Below, piece by piece: positions 20,739-27,597 of a DNA stretch of 48,643 nucleotides. The stretch is from an uncultured Pseudomonadota bacterium (GTDB lineage Bacteria > Pseudomonadota > Gammaproteobacteria > Steroidobacterales > Steroidobacteraceae): positions 1-48,643 of the forward strand of contig CAIPVV010000009.1 in NCBI GenBank assembly GCA_903868595.1, given 5' to 3'. The position numbers and the translations under genes were made by a program. Under the pieces are notes generated by a model. That model was not told the DNA's origin and did no database searches. It saw nothing but the letters and a program-made list of their open reading frames with translations. How positions within the stretch are numbered: the stretch's first letter is position 1; the number at the start of each line of letters is the position of its first letter.

Positions 20739-21494
20739 TTACGTCGAACGCTGCCCGGTCATGCGCTGCCGCACGGCCTCGTAGAGCAGCATGCCGGTGG
20801 CAACCGACACGTTCAGGCTCTCCACGCTGCCCAGCTGGGGCAGGCGCACCAAAAAGTCGCAGGTCTTGCGGGTGAGATCCCGCAGGCCCGCTCCCTCGGC
20901 CCCCAGCACCAGGGCCCGCGGGCCGGTGAGGTCCGCCTCGAAGGCCAGCTTCTCGCCGGCCGCATCGGCCCCGGCGACCCAGAGCCCTGCCTCCTGCAGC
21001 AGCTTCAGGCTGCGCACCAGGTTCGTGACGGTGACCACCGGCGTGGTCTCGGCGGCCCCGGCGGCGACCTTGCGCACCGTCGGGTTGAGCCCGGCGGCGC
21101 GGTCCCGGGGCAGCATCACGGCCACCGCCCCGCAGGCGTCCGCCGTGCGCAGGCAAGCGCCCAGGTTGTGGGGGTCGGTGACCCCGTCCAGCACCAGCAC
21201 CAGGGGGTCCGGACGCAGGCTGAGCGCCGCGATCAGGTCCTCTTCGGCCCAGGGCTTGAGCGGCTCCACCTGGGCGACCACGCCCTGGTGGACCACATCG
21301 CCCACCCAGCGCTTGAGCAATTCGCCCTCCACCCGCTCGATGCGCACGTTGGCGGCGGCCGCCAGGCCCTCGATCTCGCGGCTGCGCGGGTCGTCCCGGC
21401 GCGTCTGCAGCGCGACGCGGCGTACGCGCACCGGATCGCGGCTCAGCAGGGCCCGCACGGCATGCAGGCCATAGACGTATTGCAGCTCGCTCAT
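20739..21494 (-). CDS. rlmB: 23S rRNA (guanosine-2'-O)-methyltransferase RlmB
   Basis: RlmB methylates the 2'-O of G2251 in 23S rRNA. The 251-residue protein has the SpoU substrate-binding N-domain (YVYGLHAVRALL) and the trefoil-knot domain with the three SpoU motifs: DPHNLGACLRTADACG, VLGAEGAGLRDL and LGSVESLNVSVATGMLLYE. The ATG overlaps the rnr stop by four bases, giving the common rnr-rlmB pair. Confidence 0.97.
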   Translation of the reverse strand: MSELQYVYGLHAVRALLSRDPVRVRRVALQTRRDDPRSREIEGLAAAANVRIERVEGELLKRWVGDVVHQGVVAQVEPLKPWAEEDLIAALSLRPDPLVLVLDGVTDPHNLGACLRTADACGAVAVMLPRDRAAGLNPTVRKVAAGAAETTPVVTVTNLVRSLKLLQEAGLWVAGADAAGEKLAFEADLTGPRALVLGAEGAGLRDLTRKTCDFLVRLPQLGSVESLNVSVATGMLLYEAVRQRMTGQRST

Positions 21495-23548
21495 TTGAGT
21501 GCCGGGGGCTCGATGGCCAAGTCCAGGTCGATAAGGCCCTCGACCGGGTTCACCGCGGTGACCACCACGCGAACATGCGTGCCCAGGCGCAGCAGGCGCT
21601 TGCCGCGCAGGCCGATCCAGGCCTGGCCGTCGTCGTCCTTCACGTACTCATCGTCCCGCAGGTTGTCCAGGTGCAGCAGCCCGTCCACCGCCGCCTCCCG
21701 GATCTGCACGAAGCAGCCGAAGTCCACGACCGCGGTGATCAGGCCCTCAAAGGTCTGGCCGATGCGGTCGCGCAGGTAGACGCACTTCAGGAAGTTGTCC
21801 ACGTAGCGGTCCGCCTCGTCGGCGCGCTTCTCCAGGGCGGAGAGTTGCTCGCCCAGTACCAGCGCCTCGTCGGGCGAGTAGGAGCGGCCGCTGGCGTCCT
21901 CGCGCGAGAGGCGCGACTTGATCGTGCGGTGAACCACCAGGTCGGGGTAGCGGCGGATCGGCGAGGTGAAATGGGCGTACTGCTTGAGCGCCAGGCCGAA
22001 GTGACCGATGTTCGCGGGCGCGTACAACGCCTGCATCATCGAGCGCACGATCAGGGACTCGATGAACGGCCGGGCCGCCGGATCCTTGATGCGCGGGGCG
22101 ATCTTCTGCAGGTCACGCGTCGTGACCTGCTCCGGCAGCTCCACGCCAACGCCCAGGGCGCGCAGCGTAGTGATCAGATTGTCCAGCTTGCGCTCATCCG
22201 GCTGCGCATGGACGCGGTAGAGCGTCGGGATCTTGTTCTCTTCCAGCTCCCGGGCGGCAGCCACGTTGGCCAGGACCATGCACTCCTCAACCAGGCGGTG
22301 CGCATCGTTACGCGGGTAGAGCGCGATGCCCTTGATGTGCTCGGTCTCGTCGATCTCGAAGCGCGCCTCCGGCGCGTCGAAATCCAGCGCGCCGCGCTTG
22401 CCGCGCGCCTGGTGCAGGGCACGGTACACGTCCACCAGCGGCAGGATGCGATCCAGCACCGGACCGATCTTGCGGCGCGCCTCGGGACGGCCCTCAAAGA
22501 GCGCCGCGTGCGCGAGGTTGTAGGTCAGGCGGGCGGCCGAGCGCATGACCGCCGGATAGAAATGCGACCCCTTGAGCACGCCGGCCTTGGAGATCTGCAT
22601 GTCGGCGACCAGGCACAGCCGGTCCACCTGCGGCTGCAGCGAGCAGAGCTTGTCCGACAGCGCCGGCGGCAGCATGGGCACGACCCGCTGCGGGAAGTAC
22701 ACGGAGGTCCCCCGCTCGCGGGCCTCATCATCCAGCGCCGTGCCTTCCCGCACGTAGTGGCTGACATCGGCAATAGCCACCAGCAGCCGAAAGCCGCCCT
22801 CCACCGCCTCGGCGTAGACCGCGTCATCGAAGTCCTTGGCGTCCTCGCCGTCGATGGTGACCAGCGGCACCTGGCGCAAGTCCACGCGGCGCAGCGCCTC
22901 GGCCGGATCGATGCTGGCGCCATAGGCCTCGGCGTCCTGGACGGCCTCCGCACTGAACTCCTGCGGCAGGCCGGAGCGCGCAATCGCAGCCTCGGTCGCC
23001 AGGGTCACCGGGCGCTCCGGATCCAGCCGGCGGTCGACCCGGGCGGTGCCGACCTGGCCGTCAGCGGGGTACTTCAGGACACGCGCGATGACCCAATCGC
23101 CGTGGCGGGCGCCGTTCAGGTGCTCCGGCGGCACCTGGCAGTACAGCGCGAGCCGGCGATCGGCCGAATTGACGCTGGCGGCGCGACCGTTGATCTCGAC
23201 GGTGGCGAGGAAGGCCTCGACCCCGCGCTCCAGGAGCTTCTCGAAGCGACCCGACCAGCGCTTGTCGCTGCCCTGCTCGGCCACGACCCGGACGCGGTCG
23301 CCGTGCATGAGCTGGGCCATCTCGCGCGGCGGCAGGAAGATGTTTTCGACCATTCCCTCGACGCGGACGAAGCCAAAGCCGGAGCGGTGGGCGCTGACCA
23401 CGCCCTCCACGACCAGGCTCGTGCCGGAACCGGAACCGCGGGGCTTATCGTGCCGGCGGCCACCAAACTGCGCCGGGCGCGGGTGCCGTGATTGTCCGCC
23501 CTGGCGTGAGGCGCCCGGGCTGCTTTTCTTCGGGATGCGTTTTTTCAC
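21491..23548 (-). CDS. rnr: Ribonuclease R
   Basis: RNase R is a processive 3'-5' exonuclease for structured RNA. Visible domains are cold-shock RNA-binding domains (RSGFGFVRVEGMVENIFLPP), the RNB catalytic domain with VTIDGEDAKDFDDAVYAE (metal-binding aspartates) and HFTSPIRRYPDLVVHR, and a C-terminal S1 domain (FEGLITAVVDFGCFVQI). I chose GTG 23548 (VKKRIPKKSSPG, 685 residues) because a GAGAGG lies 13-18 bases upstream. The frame is open to 23635, next to the tRNA. The protein is shorter than the E. coli form (813): the N-terminal helix-turn-helix and the long Lys-rich tail are absent. Confidence 0.94.
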   Translation of the reverse strand: MKKRIPKKSSPGASRQGGQSRHPRPAQFGGRRHDKPRGSGSGTSLVVEGVVSAHRSGFGFVRVEGMVENIFLPPREMAQLMHGDRVRVVAEQGSDKRWSGRFEKLLERGVEAFLATVEINGRAASVNSADRRLALYCQVPPEHLNGARHGDWVIARVLKYPADGQVGTARVDRRLDPERPVTLATEAAIARSGLPQEFSAEAVQDAEAYGASIDPAEALRRVDLRQVPLVTIDGEDAKDFDDAVYAEAVEGGFRLLVAIADVSHYVREGTALDDEARERGTSVYFPQRVVPMLPPALSDKLCSLQPQVDRLCLVADMQISKAGVLKGSHFYPAVMRSAARLTYNLAHAALFEGRPEARRKIGPVLDRILPLVDVYRALHQARGKRGALDFDAPEARFEIDETEHIKGIALYPRNDAHRLVEECMVLANVAAARELEENKIPTLYRVHAQPDERKLDNLITTLRALGVGVELPEQVTTRDLQKIAPRIKDPAARPFIESLIVRSMMQALYAPANIGHFGLALKQYAHFTSPIRRYPDLVVHRTIKSRLSREDASGRSYSPDEALVLGEQLSALEKRADEADRYVDNFLKCVYLRDRIGQTFEGLITAVVDFGCFVQIREAAVDGLLHLDNLRDDEYVKDDDGQAWIGLRGKRLLRLGTHVRVVVTAVNPVEGLIDLDLAIEPPALK

Positions 23549-23635
23549 TGAGGCAATGTTACCTCTCGGCTCGAAAGGCTGTGGATTTGATTGACACGCC
23601 CCAGCCGCATTGCGTACATTTCCGCGCCCCATCAT

Positions 23636-23720
<85 letters not shown>

Positions 23721-23970
23721 GGTCAAAAAGACGCGTGAACTCAAGCAGTTAAACGCGCGAATGTGGGGCTGGAATTTCCCTCTCGGTTGGTTACCCACTT
23801 CCGTCAATCCATTTGCAGCATCACTTTCTCGAAGGCGAGCTCGTCCCGAAGGTCATTAGAGTCCGTTAGCTCCCTCAACTCGCTGTCCACGAAACCCGCA
23901 GCAGACCAACTTGAAGCCCGCAGACTAGAGCCCAGCAACACCCTTCCCGACACTACGCTGCCTTTGGCAG
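23721..23970. other. Left end of cassette 1, no gene seen
   Basis: This holds the about 60-base flank shared with R1, including an imperfect inverted repeat (AACT-caagc-AGTT flanked by GCGT/ACGC). I see no convincing coding sequence; a 77-codon + frame at 23763-23996 lacks family resemblance and overlaps the antitoxin gene end. Confidence 0.6.
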
Positions 23971-24246
23971 CTAGCCGAGTGTTCGCTTCCCCCTAGGATT
24001 GGCCTTCTCAATTACCTGTGCCATTCGAGTCTGCCAGCCAGGACCAGACGCTTTCCAATTGGCGATTACTTCGGGCGGTAATCGAAGTGAAAGGAGTTTG
24101 CGCGGACTGGCCAGCTTTGGACGACCACGTCGAACAAGCCGCCTCCCCTTGTAGAGGTCTGCTCCCGAGATCCACTCATCCGTGATCTCCGGAGCGTCGT
24201 CACTCGACAACGAGGTATTGACGGAGCTTTTTCGCTTCGCGTTCAT
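23971..24246 (-). CDS. brnA: BrnA-type antitoxin (cassette 1)
   Basis: The 91-residue protein matches the BrnA antitoxin family. A variable N-terminus with ITDEWISGADLYKGRR is followed by a DNA-binding ribbon-helix-helix end (KLLSLRLPPEVIANWKASGP-GWQTRMAQVIEKA). BrnA neutralises BrnT and represses the operon. Its start lies 47 bases inside the toxin gene, so the two are translationally coupled, with toxin first as usual for brnTA. It is one of two non-identical BrnA copies within 1.3 kb. Confidence 0.85.
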   Translation of the reverse strand: MNAKRKSSVNTSLSSDDAPEITDEWISGADLYKGRRLVRRGRPKLASPRKLLSLRLPPEVIANWKASGPGWQTRMAQVIEKANPRGKRTLG

Positions 24247-24478
24247 GACAATGCCTCATGCTAATAATTCGTCGGGCGGTGCCGCGAGGAGTCCAAACGA
24301 AGACCACAAGACGTCGATCGAGCCATCCGGCCGTAATGAACCGACTTTCCCGGTAATCCAATCGGTCGTCTACGCGGGTGAAATGGGCGCCTGCAAAGAT
24401 CTCCGCCGCTCGGCGCATATCCAGCCCCCGCTCCTGCAACGTCTGCTGGCGCTTGAAGGGATCACAAGTTATGCGCAT
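24200..24478 (-). CDS. brnT: BrnT-type toxin, ribonuclease family (cassette 1)
   Basis: The 92-residue protein has the BrnT plan: an N-terminal DPFKRQQTLQERGLDMRRAAEIF, then YRESRFITAGWLDRRLVVFV and RRIISMRHCHEREAKKL near the end. BrnT toxins are RelE-fold RNases that stop translation. I chose ATG 24478 rather than the ATG at 24559, because homology starts at MRITCDPF. A near-consensus promoter ends six bases before this ATG, which implies a leaderless mRNA. Confidence 0.82.
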   Translation of the reverse strand: MRITCDPFKRQQTLQERGLDMRRAAEIFAGAHFTRVDDRLDYRESRFITAGWLDRRLVVFVWTPRGTARRIISMRHCHEREAKKLRQYLVVE

Positions 24479-24484
24479 CTTTTT

Positions 24485-24513
24485 ATTGTAGCTACATTTA
24501 ATAAGGCTTTCAA
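24485..24513 (-). promoter_or_regulatory. brnTA-1 promoter with overlapping palindrome
   Basis: On the - strand TTGAAA (24513-24508) is followed after exactly 17 bases by TACAAT (24490-24485). A perfect 10-base palindrome TGTAGCTACA (24487-24496) overlaps the -10 box and is a good BrnA operator candidate. The toxin ATG begins six bases after the -10 box, so transcription would start at or next to the start codon. Confidence 0.7.
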
Positions 24514-24665
24514 CTTCACGCGGAGCCTGCAGGACCCTCCTGGCACCATGAAATTTCATACCTTATCTACGAGTCTTTATGGGCGAAGGCACCTGAGGCG
24601 CTGTTCCCGCGACTGAGCGGGAATGCGGCCCTCGCATCGCGCAAACCCTACACAAAGTTCGCGCT

Positions 24666-24685
24666 GGGTAACTCTGCGGGTAACT
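24666..24685 (+). repeat. Twin GGGTAACT arm repeat before R1
   Basis: GGGTAACT occurs at 24666 and again 12 bases later at 24678. The same pair with the same 12-base period, and the second copy exactly 58 bases before the att core, precedes R2 and R3. Tandem short repeats at fixed distance from a tRNA core are what integrase arm-binding sites look like. Confidence 0.75.
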
Positions 24686-24735
24686 GAAAACACCGACCGG
24701 GTTTTTCCAGGCTCAATCAGGCCCTTACGCGGAGC

Positions 24736-24759
24736 GTTCGAGACCTCTCCTGGGCACCA
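24736..24759 (+). repeat. att-like repeat R1
   Basis: A copy of the tRNA-Leu 3' end with one mismatch (gttcgagAcctc for gttcgagTcctc). It is followed by the same left-end flank as R0 through about 24,820. It separates the BrnTA-1 cassette from the BrnTA-2 cassette. There is no tRNA body upstream, so it is not a gene. Confidence 0.88.
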
Positions 24760-25062
24760 GGTCAAAAAAGACGCGTGAACTCAAGCAATTAAACGCGCAA
24801 ATATGGGACTTGAACTTTCCTTCGAATAGAGCATTTAGCCAACGCAAGCTGAACCACGCAGTTGCTCGCTCAAGCTGACGTGATCAAGAAGCGTATTCAG
24901 CCGGAAACGCCGCACGGCCCTGCAGACAAAGGGACTCGAAGCTCATTTTCGTTTACCCACAGAACGGAATATCGCGGTACGTGGTGCAGCTCGCGGTCAG
25001 GCCAGCTACAACTTCCAACAGCCGGTCATAGTCCAGCCTGCCTCCTTCTAGTCACACCTCCC
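24760..25062. other. Left part of cassette 2, no gene seen
   Basis: After the repeat flank shared with R0 (to about 24,820), the remaining sequence has no open frame with family resemblance on either strand. Confidence 0.55.
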
Positions 25063-25329
25063 TCAGCCAGCCTTCAGCTCCTCGCGGATCACGCGGCGCA
25101 GCGTCGACTCGTCAATCGTGACGGCGCCAGATGCACGACGCAACGTCTGGTTAATCAGCGTCTGATATCCGGTTCCCTCCGATTCCGCCTTGGCCTTGAA
25201 CGTCATCAGTAGATCGTTGTCCAGCATGATGGTTATTCGAGTCTTTCCCTTTGCCTCCGCTTGAAGTCGAGCGAGATGAGGGACGTTCTTCGCTCGCTTG
25301 GCTTTTGAGAAGTCGTACTGCCTACGCAT
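25063..25329 (-). CDS. brnA: BrnA-type antitoxin (cassette 2)
   Basis: The 88-residue protein is a BrnA/CopG-like antitoxin: MRRQYDFSKAKRAKNVPHLA, then the ribbon-helix-helix KTRITIMLDNDLLMTFKAKA followed by GTGYQTLINQTLRR. It overlaps the toxin stop by eight bases. The sequence is clearly different from the cassette 1 antitoxin, so the two cassettes are not a recent duplication. Confidence 0.9.
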   Translation of the reverse strand: MRRQYDFSKAKRAKNVPHLARLQAEAKGKTRITIMLDNDLLMTFKAKAESEGTGYQTLINQTLRRASGAVTIDESTLRRVIREELKAG

Positions 25330-25594
25330 AGAATGAAGCCTCGTTACGAGTGGCCTTACGCGCGGAAATCAGGCGAATCCGCTCCTCTGCGCGAAGGGTA
25401 TAGACAACGGTTAGCAGCCTGGCTGCCGCACTCATTCCAACTAGTACCCAGCGCGATTCCCCGGCAGAGGAATCGTCCTCTTGAGCAAGGGCAAGGGGAT
25501 CGAGCAGTGCGGTCGCTCCTTCTTCGAAGCTAATACCGTGCTTCTTCAGGTTGGCGGCTGCCTTGACAGCATCCCACTCGATCTCTATATGCAT
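25322..25594 (-). CDS. brnT: BrnT-type toxin (cassette 2)
   Basis: The 90-residue protein is a standard BrnT: IEWDAVKAAANLKKHGISFE with EGATALLDPLALAQED, then GESRWVLVGMSAAARLLTVV, and the C-terminal RIRLISARKATRNEASFYA. It is closer to the family consensus than the cassette 1 copy. No Shine-Dalgarno sequence precedes the ATG, and two TATGCATA palindromes sit on and just before it. Confidence 0.92.
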   Translation of the reverse strand: MHIEIEWDAVKAAANLKKHGISFEEGATALLDPLALAQEDDSSAGESRWVLVGMSAAARLLTVVYTLRAEERIRLISARKATRNEASFYA

Positions 25595-25606
25595 ATTTTA
25601 TGCATA
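25588..25606 (-). promoter_or_regulatory. Twin TATGCATA palindromes at the brnT-2 start
   Basis: Two identical self-complementary octamers, TATGCATA at 25588-25595 and 25599-25606, lie 11 bases apart centre to centre, one helical turn. The first contains the toxin start codon. The AT-rich segment stands out from its surroundings and is a likely BrnA operator. Confidence 0.6.
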
Positions 25607-25800
25607 TTTGGTCATGCAAGCAAATTTTGCTATCCCCCCGCCCCCCTACCAGCCAAAGGACCGATATCTTTCCGGCCGTAGGCCAAAGCGGCGCCGAGCT
25701 AGACGGTGGCAACAAGCCAGGGAAATCAGGCTGTAAGAGCCTGTCGGGGCCTGTAAGGAATTCATCCTTCACCACCTTACGGACATGTAAATGCGCGTCT

Positions 25801-25820
25801 GGGTAACTTTGCGGGTAACT
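25801..25820 (+). repeat. Twin GGGTAACT arm repeat before R2
   Basis: GGGTAACT at 25801 and 25813 (12-base period). The second copy is 58 bases before the R2 core, as at R1 and R3. The intervening sequence is also similar between copies (…ccttacgcgg before the core). Confidence 0.75.
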
Positions 25821-25851
25821 GGAAACGCAGACCGGAGTTTCCTACGCTGAA

Positions 25852-26022
25852 TCAGCGCCTTACGCGGACAGTTCGAGTCCTCTCCTGGGCACCAGTCATT
25901 TTATTGGCTGGTTTTTCACGCACTTGAGCGCCGGGTTCGAGTCCCACTCTTTTGGAAAAGAACCTCGTTGAGGCCATGCGGCGGTCCACCAGGATCTTGT
26001 CCAGGCTTACTCGAATGGACAT
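25852..26022 (-). pseudogene. Truncated XRE/YozG-like regulator read into repeat R2
   Basis: A 56-codon frame starts MSIRVSLDKILVDRRMA, which matches the N-terminus of the small helix-turn-helix regulators usually paired with DUF2975 proteins. The rest of the frame runs through the R2 flank and the att core and does not encode the helix-turn-helix. The gene has therefore lost its 3' part at the cassette boundary. It starts six bases after the DUF2975 stop, the normal pairing. Confidence 0.65.
25871..25894 (+). repeat. att-like repeat R2
   Basis: An exact copy of the 24-base tRNA-Leu 3' end. Its right flank (gtcattttattggctgg onward, to about 25,982) differs from those of R0/R1 but matches that of R3. 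The flank contains a second T-arm-like string GGGTTCGAGTCCC at about 25,933-25,945. Confidence 0.9.
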
Positions 26023-26027
26023 GCCCG

Positions 26028-26447
26028 TCAGACGGTCAGCTCGGATTCAGCCCGCAGCTGTCTGCCCTGGCGGAAGACCTCTGCCAGGATCAGCACGCCA
26101 AAGGTCAGGAACAGGCGCACCAGATCCAGCGGATCGCCGAGGCCCGTCGGGAACTTCATGTCCTGACTGGCGGCAAAGACTGATGTCAGCGCATGCATGA
26201 GCCCCCAGGCCATGACGCGCGCGATCTCGATCACGACGAGCGTGACCCAGACCGATCGCAGGTGGGCGACATTGGCCGACGCAAAGGGCTCGTTCGCCAC
26301 GAACGAGGCGAAGATGCGCTGAAAGTGGCGAACGATGTTCAGTGCGCCGCGTGCGGCGATGATGCCGAAGGTGAGATACCGGACGGCAATAGTCCAGTTT
26401 TGGAAGATGTTGGTGCCTTCGTTGCCGGCGCCGCTGAACGACGGAGG
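26028..26447 (-). pseudogene. DUF2975 family membrane protein, 5' truncated
   Basis: The open frame encodes about 139 residues with clear DUF2975 features. These are hydrophobic segments (IAVRYLTFGIIAARGALNIV, VWVTLVVIEIARVMAWGLMH, LVRLFLTFGVLILAEVF), FVANEPFASANVAHLR between them, and the family C-terminus LRAESELTV. An in-frame TAG (26448-26450) cuts the upstream end, and no usable start codon precedes the conserved part. Residual ATG 26300 would give only 90 residues. It is a broken membrane protein/regulator pair inside cassette 3. Confidence 0.72.
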
Positions 26448-26477
26448 CTACCGGGCGCACCCAAAGCACTACGAAAT

Positions 26478-26555
26478 CTACGAGACCCTGCGAATCAACC
26501 AAACGATGAGAACGATCACAAGAACTGTTCCGAGAATCCCGCCGCCGACGTACGT
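26478..26555 (-). pseudogene. Small hydrophobic peptide, start codon possibly lost
   Basis: An AAGGAG Shine-Dalgarno motif is followed at good spacing by ACG and a frame reading TYVGGGILGTVLVIVLIVWL then IRRVS, 25 residues with one membrane segment and a basic end. An ATG-to-ACG change would explain the pattern. It lies just upstream of the broken DUF2975 gene. It could instead be chance. Confidence 0.35.
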
Positions 26556-26740
26556 GAATATCTCCTTTGAGTGTCGTTCGGCGCTGAGGAGAACATGAGT
26601 TCATTAGACGGTCGGTGCGCAACCGTACTTGCCGCGCGACGGCATTGACGGGATGGCGGTGTGGAACGGCCCCAATCTTCCGGACATCGGGCTTAAGTGG
26701 AACCGCGACTGGCGGAACGCATTTTGGTCTGGCACCCGAA

Positions 26741-26775
26741 TTGACGTGGTTCCGTTTCGGAACCATAATGGTTCC
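26741..26775 (+). promoter_or_regulatory. vapBC promoter and operator
   Basis: TTGACG (26741-26746) and CATAAT (26764-26769) are spaced by 17 bases. The inverted repeat GGTTCC (26748-26753)/GGAACC (26759-26764) fills the spacer and touches the -10 box, and a third GGTTCC half-site follows at 26770. This layout suits autorepression by the VapB-VapC complex. Confidence 0.75.
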
Positions 26776-26793
26776 ACATTTCGGGAGCCTCGC

Positions 26794-27039
26794 GTGCCCA
26801 CAAACCTGACCCTGAAGAACCTGCCGGACGAGGTCTATGAGCGCCTCAAGGCCACGGCAGAAGCGCATCGCCGCAGCCTCAACAGCGAGGCGATCGTATG
26901 CCTGGAGACGGTGCTGCTTCCGGGGCGCATAGCACCTGCGGAGCGACTGGCACGCGCTCGAGCCCTTCGCAGCAGCCTGCCCCGGGTGAAGCTCAAGGCC
27001 AAGGACATCGACGCGATGAAGCGCGAGGGCCGCGAGTGA
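26794..27039 (+). CDS. vapB: VapB/FitA-type antitoxin (cassette 3)
   Basis: The 81-residue ribbon-helix-helix antitoxin reads PTNLTLKNLPDEVYERLKAT then AEAHRRSLNSEAI at the N-terminus, typical of the FitA/Arc-like group, and has a charged C-terminus (LKAKDIDAMKREGRE) that would wrap the toxin. I chose GTG 26794 with GGGAG six bases upstream and the promoter 25 bases upstream. Longer in-frame starts read through the operator. It overlaps vapC as GTGA. Confidence 0.9.
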   Translation: MPTNLTLKNLPDEVYERLKATAEAHRRSLNSEAIVCLETVLLPGRIAPAERLARARALRSSLPRVKLKAKDIDAMKREGRE

Positions 27040-27431
27040 TCGTGGTCGACACGAACATCATTGCCTACCTTTACCTCGAATCGGAGTTCACGATCCGCGC
27101 GGAGGCGCTGCTGCTGGGCGATCCGGTCTGGGTCGTTCCCACGCTGTGGCGAAGCGAGTTCCGGAACATCCTTGCGGGGGCCATTCGCCGCGACGCACTC
27201 GGCTTCGAGGACGCCTGCCGTATTGTCGTGGAGGCCGAGGGCCTGTTGGCCGGGAACGAACACGACGTGGCATCCCGACCCGTGCTTCAACTTGTCCGCG
27301 ACAGCGACTGCTCGGCGTACGACTGTGAGTTCGCGTCGCTTGCGGCACAATTGGGCGTGCGGCTCGTCACAATGGATCGCAAGCTGCTAAACGCATTCCC
27401 GGAACTGGCGCAACCGCTTCCTGCAGGCTGA
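27036..27431 (+). CDS. vapC: VapC toxin, PIN-domain ribonuclease (cassette 3)
   Basis: The 131-residue PIN domain has all four acidic active-site residues: D5 (VVDTNII), E41 (WRSEFRN), D96 (SAYDCEF) and D114 (TMDRKLL). VapC toxins cut tRNA or rRNA in a Mg-dependent manner. The GTG start overlaps the vapB stop. The 130 bases after its stop lead straight into the arm repeat and R3. Confidence 0.93.
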   Translation: MIVVDTNIIAYLYLESEFTIRAEALLLGDPVWVVPTLWRSEFRNILAGAIRRDALGFEDACRIVVEAEGLLAGNEHDVASRPVLQLVRDSDCSAYDCEFASLAAQLGVRLVTMDRKLLNAFPELAQPLPAG

Positions 27432-27489
27432 TTGGCCTGAAGTGACGGAGCCCATACGAAACCGCCCAGATCAAGTTGGATACGCGCCT

Positions 27490-27509
27490 GGGAAACTCTG
27501 CGGGTAACT
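27490..27509 (+). repeat. Twin arm repeat before R3
   Basis: GGGAAACT (one mismatch) at 27490 and GGGTAACT at 27502, again with a 12-base period and 58 bases between the second copy and the R3 core. It marks the right end of cassette 3. Confidence 0.72.
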
Positions 27510-27559
27510 GAGAAACCAAGCTGGCATTTCCCAAGAAAGCTCAGGGCGTTACGCACCAG

Positions 27560-27583
27560 GTTCGAGTCCTCTCCTGGGCACCA
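27560..27583 (+). repeat. att-like repeat R3
   Basis: An exact copy of the tRNA-Leu 3' end. Its right flank to about 27,670 matches the R2 flank (gtcatt..aatggct, GGTTTGAGTCCC, gaacc.cg.tgaggcc), which shows that the units starting at R2 and R3 have related left ends. Confidence 0.9.
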
Positions 27584-27597
27584 GTCATTCTAATGGC

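Noticed and set aside
21575..23491. 638-codon + strand frame opposite rnr
   Set aside because: It is a shadow of the conserved RNase R frame, with no family features.
26047..26868. 273-codon - strand frame across cassette 3
   Set aside because: It runs out of frame with the recognisable DUF2975 segment and crosses the vapBC promoter; composition is Arg/His/Ser-rich.
24736..27583. Additional tRNA-Leu genes at R1, R2 and R3
   Set aside because: Only the 3' 24 bases are repeated; no D-arm, anticodon arm or acceptor 5' strand precedes them.
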